A DNA stretch of 64,000 bases, from positions 28,501 through 92,500 of the forward strand of contig CAUYUJ010007280.1 in NCBI GenBank assembly GCA_963575745.1, written 5' to 3'. Made by a program: the position numbers and the translations under genes. Source of the DNA: Prorocentrum cordatum (lineage: Eukaryota; Sar; Dinophyceae; Prorocentrales; Prorocentraceae). Under the pieces are notes generated by a model. That model did not search any database and was not told the origin of the DNA. It saw nothing but the letters and a program-made list of their open reading frames with translations. Below, piece by piece: positions 62,326 through 64,000 of the stretch (the first letter of the stretch is position 1; every line of letters begins with the position of its first letter).

Positions 62326-62622
62326 AGAACGGAACAGGCATAAACTTTTGGCGCTCCGCGCGGATGTCTCGGAGGTTGTCGGCTCTAGTTTGCTGTTGTC
62401 GATGAGTAGGCCCGCGCCCCGGACTTACGACTCGCCGTGTGCGCCTTCGCCCGCGGCCGCGACAAAAAAAAGCGGATGTCTCGGATCTGCGCTGGGCCCC
62501 CCTCCCTGGCGCGCGGAGCGCACTACGGACGTCGCCGGAGGCGCCGCCAGGGGGGGGGGGCCCAGCGCAGATCCAAGAAGTCCCCGCGGAGCGCCAGAAG
62601 GCTATGGTTATGGCGTTTTTGA
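62326..62622. mobile_element. Family E foldback element, interrupted
   Basis: GGCGCTCCGCGCGGATGTCT and GAAGTCCCCGCGGAGCGCC are the inverted arms. The left arm is split at 62373 by an insert and resumes at 62486 (TCTGCGCTGGG). Confidence 0.85.
62374..62471 (+). mobile_element. 98-bp retroposed insert with A tail and 14-bp target duplication
   Basis: GCGGATGTCTCGGA stands at 62360-62373 and again at 62472-62485. The insert begins GGTTGTCGGCTCTAG and ends GCCGCGACAAAAAAAA. The other family E copies are uninterrupted here. A terminal A run plus a 14-bp duplication is the classic mark of target-primed reverse transcription. The source RNA is not recognised. Confidence 0.82.
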
Positions 62623-62735
62623 GCACCGTGCAGCCGGCCCCCATCCCCATATGGGCGTGGCCTGTGCCCTATACTGGCCGATTTGCCCCCGTGGATGGGG
62701 ATGCAGGCGGATTCCTTCGGGTCGCGAGGGGCATA

Positions 62736-62912
62736 CAGTCGGGGCGTTGACCTGAGGAACCCTAAATAAGGAACGAGGCCCCTTTTTGTCCATAAGTTCA
62801 ACTTCGATTTCCCATCGAAAACCAAAGGAACACATAAGGCAAGCAGTGAAACACTTCAGGAACACGGAGCCCCTCCCCAGCGAAAAGGGTTCCTTCTTCG
62901 GGGCCCCGACTG
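62736..62912 (+). mobile_element. Family C MITE, TA target site
   Basis: CAGTCGGGGCGTTGACC ... CGGGGCCCCGACTG with TA outside. The flanks extend the palindrome (GGGCA/TGCCC). Confidence 0.88.
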
Positions 62913-62913
62913 T

Positions 62914-62990
62914 ATGCCCACATGGGGTGCTGAGACGGTGGGGGCCTGCATCGGGATGGAGATATGGGGGGCTGGGGCCGTTGCAACGGT
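62914..62990 (-). repeat. Dispersed repeat family S
   Basis: CATGGGGTGCTGAGACGGTGG and GGGATGGAGATATGG match the reverse complement of 905-1003. Confidence 0.45.
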
Positions 62991-63555
62991 GCTGAGCTTT
63001 CCCTTCCTCGACAGCCAGCGATCGTTCTTCGAGCTTTCGGCCCGCGGGGGCCGCCCGCTGGCCCCAGGGCCGCCCAAAACGCCCCTCGGGAGCGGCAGGC
63101 GGCTGGCCCCCCGGGGGCAGGGGCCGGGCCATTCCGTGCCGCGGCTCGAACAAGTCACGCCGTCGGATGCCGGAGAGGACCTCTGGCGTCGTGGGTCTTT
63201 GTTTTTCCGATGCCGACGCGATTCATGAGAGCAGCAGGAACCACCAGCACCAGAACTCCGTACTCGGCACCCCGGGCCCAGCCCCAACGCAGCGAAAGGG
63301 ATCTCAAGGAGCCATTTCCTCGGGAGCCGTCTGGGACATTGGCAATCAAAGCCCTGGGAGCTGAGCTGGTCGCCGAATGATCTGGCTCCTGAAACCGTCG
63401 GGGGCCTCAGAAGGGAACGGGGGGGGGCGCCCCGGAGAGCGGGCCCCATGAAGGGACGGAGTCCAGTTGCTCTAGGGGCCCGCGTGTGGCCAAAGAAGCT
63501 GCCGCAGGTGCTCTTTCTCTTGCGCCTCATCGTCCTCTTCACCGTCCTCGTCCCC
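62991..63555. other. Stretch without recognised gene
   Basis: Several frames are open but none shows a domain or supported splice sites. Confidence 0.4.
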
Positions 63556-63559
63556 GTAG

Positions 63560-63692
63560 TCGCCCTCCTGCTGCTGCTGCTGCTGCTCCTCCTCGTCGTC
63601 CTCCTCCGCCTCCTCCTCCTCCTCTTCCCCCCGTCCTCCCTCTCCTCCTCCTCCTCCTCCTCCTCCTCCTCCTCCTCCTCCTTGACTCCTTC
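63560..63692 (+). repeat. (CTG)n and (CCT)n tract
   Basis: CTGCTG run followed by CTC repeats. Confidence 0.95.
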
Positions 63693-63707
63693 TCCTTATA
63701 GATAACT

Positions 63708-64000
63708 CCTCCCTGTCGCACCCCGAGGCCAGAGTTTAGGGCGGGCCGGGCGTTTCGCCTTAGACTTTCTCACCATTTATGATTCTGGAGCTCAAAATGT
63801 GGTTCTCGCCTGAGCGCCGCGTACATGTGTTTTAAACATTTACAAGAGTTTCACGGGTTGAGGGCGGGCCGATTTCAAAATGTGGCTCTCGCCTTAGCGC
63901 CGCGCACATTCGTTTCAAACACATATTGAGGGCGTGGCGTTTTCAACATGTGGCTGTCGCCTTAGCGCCGGGCACATTCGTTGAAACAAAATGCAAGAGC
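63708..64000 (+). repeat. ~84-bp minisatellite, right copy
   Basis: Same leader (ACTCCTCCCTGTCGCAC) and units as 1234-1600 in the same orientation; one unit is shortened to 68 bp (GAGGGCG marks at 63860 and 63928). Continues past the window edge. Confidence 0.85.

Noticed and set aside
1-64000. Full dinoflagellate spliced-leader sequence, TTTAGGG telomere repeats, rRNA genes
   Set aside because: Looked for by eye on both strands and not found; a computed search would be needed to exclude diverged copies.

Overview
The window looks like nuclear DNA from a dinoflagellate. It is GC-rich and crowded with trinucleotide repeats and small inverted-repeat elements. The one confidently recognised gene encodes PAN/Apple domains joined to a glycosyltransferase-like domain, an architecture common in dinoflagellate proteomes. 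One of its introns has a GA donor and an AG|G acceptor, a non-canonical pattern reported from Symbiodiniaceae and related genomes. Genus cannot be fixed by reading alone; a Prorocentrum-, Polarella- or Symbiodinium-like source would fit. I saw no rRNA, convincing tRNA, telomere repeat, CRISPR array, bacterial-type operon or full dinoflagellate spliced leader.

The gene lies on the minus strand. Its last two exons (48605-47713 and 47383-47107) join in frame to give 389 residues containing a PAN domain, a DxD motif and a C-terminal WGED/HPFK region. An exon with a second PAN domain lies upstream (49531 to about 49328). Three further coding-like stretches on the same strand may be 5' exons: 51713-51587, a possible membrane-anchor exon near 55140-54945, and a start-codon exon at 62257-62141 with a clean GT donor. 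If joined, they would make one roughly 15 kb gene for a membrane-anchored luminal protein. That joining is inference.

The rest is non-coding. 1-1.6 kb and 63.7-64 kb carry the same ~84-bp tandem repeat in the same orientation. 1.9-3.0 kb is a polypyrimidine tract. 4.6-6.05 kb is an 89-bp satellite. 24.9-26.7 kb is an AT-richer tandem duplication bounded by (TTG)n. 31-34.8 kb holds degenerate simple repeats, an inverted-repeat element and an 86-bp tandem array. Between these are copies of about twenty dispersed repeat families, called A to U here. Most are 100-300 bp and many have terminal inverted repeats: A (CCAGACATG ends), B (GTCGGGC ends), C (TA/CAGTCGGGGC), D (ATGCATCG-rich), E (CGCTCCGCGCGGAT foldback), H (GTTCTTAGAAC), N (TA/CTCCAGATTTCG), P (carries the CCT/GGA microsatellite inside) and others.

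Several insertions can be read directly. An A element sits inside a B element. A 197-bp hairpin element flanked by GAGAT sits inside another B. An H element occupies a site whose empty version survives in a neighbouring duplicate. A 98-bp A-tailed insert with a 14-bp target duplication sits inside an E element. The window is thus mostly a record of small-element insertion in the introns and flanks of one gene.
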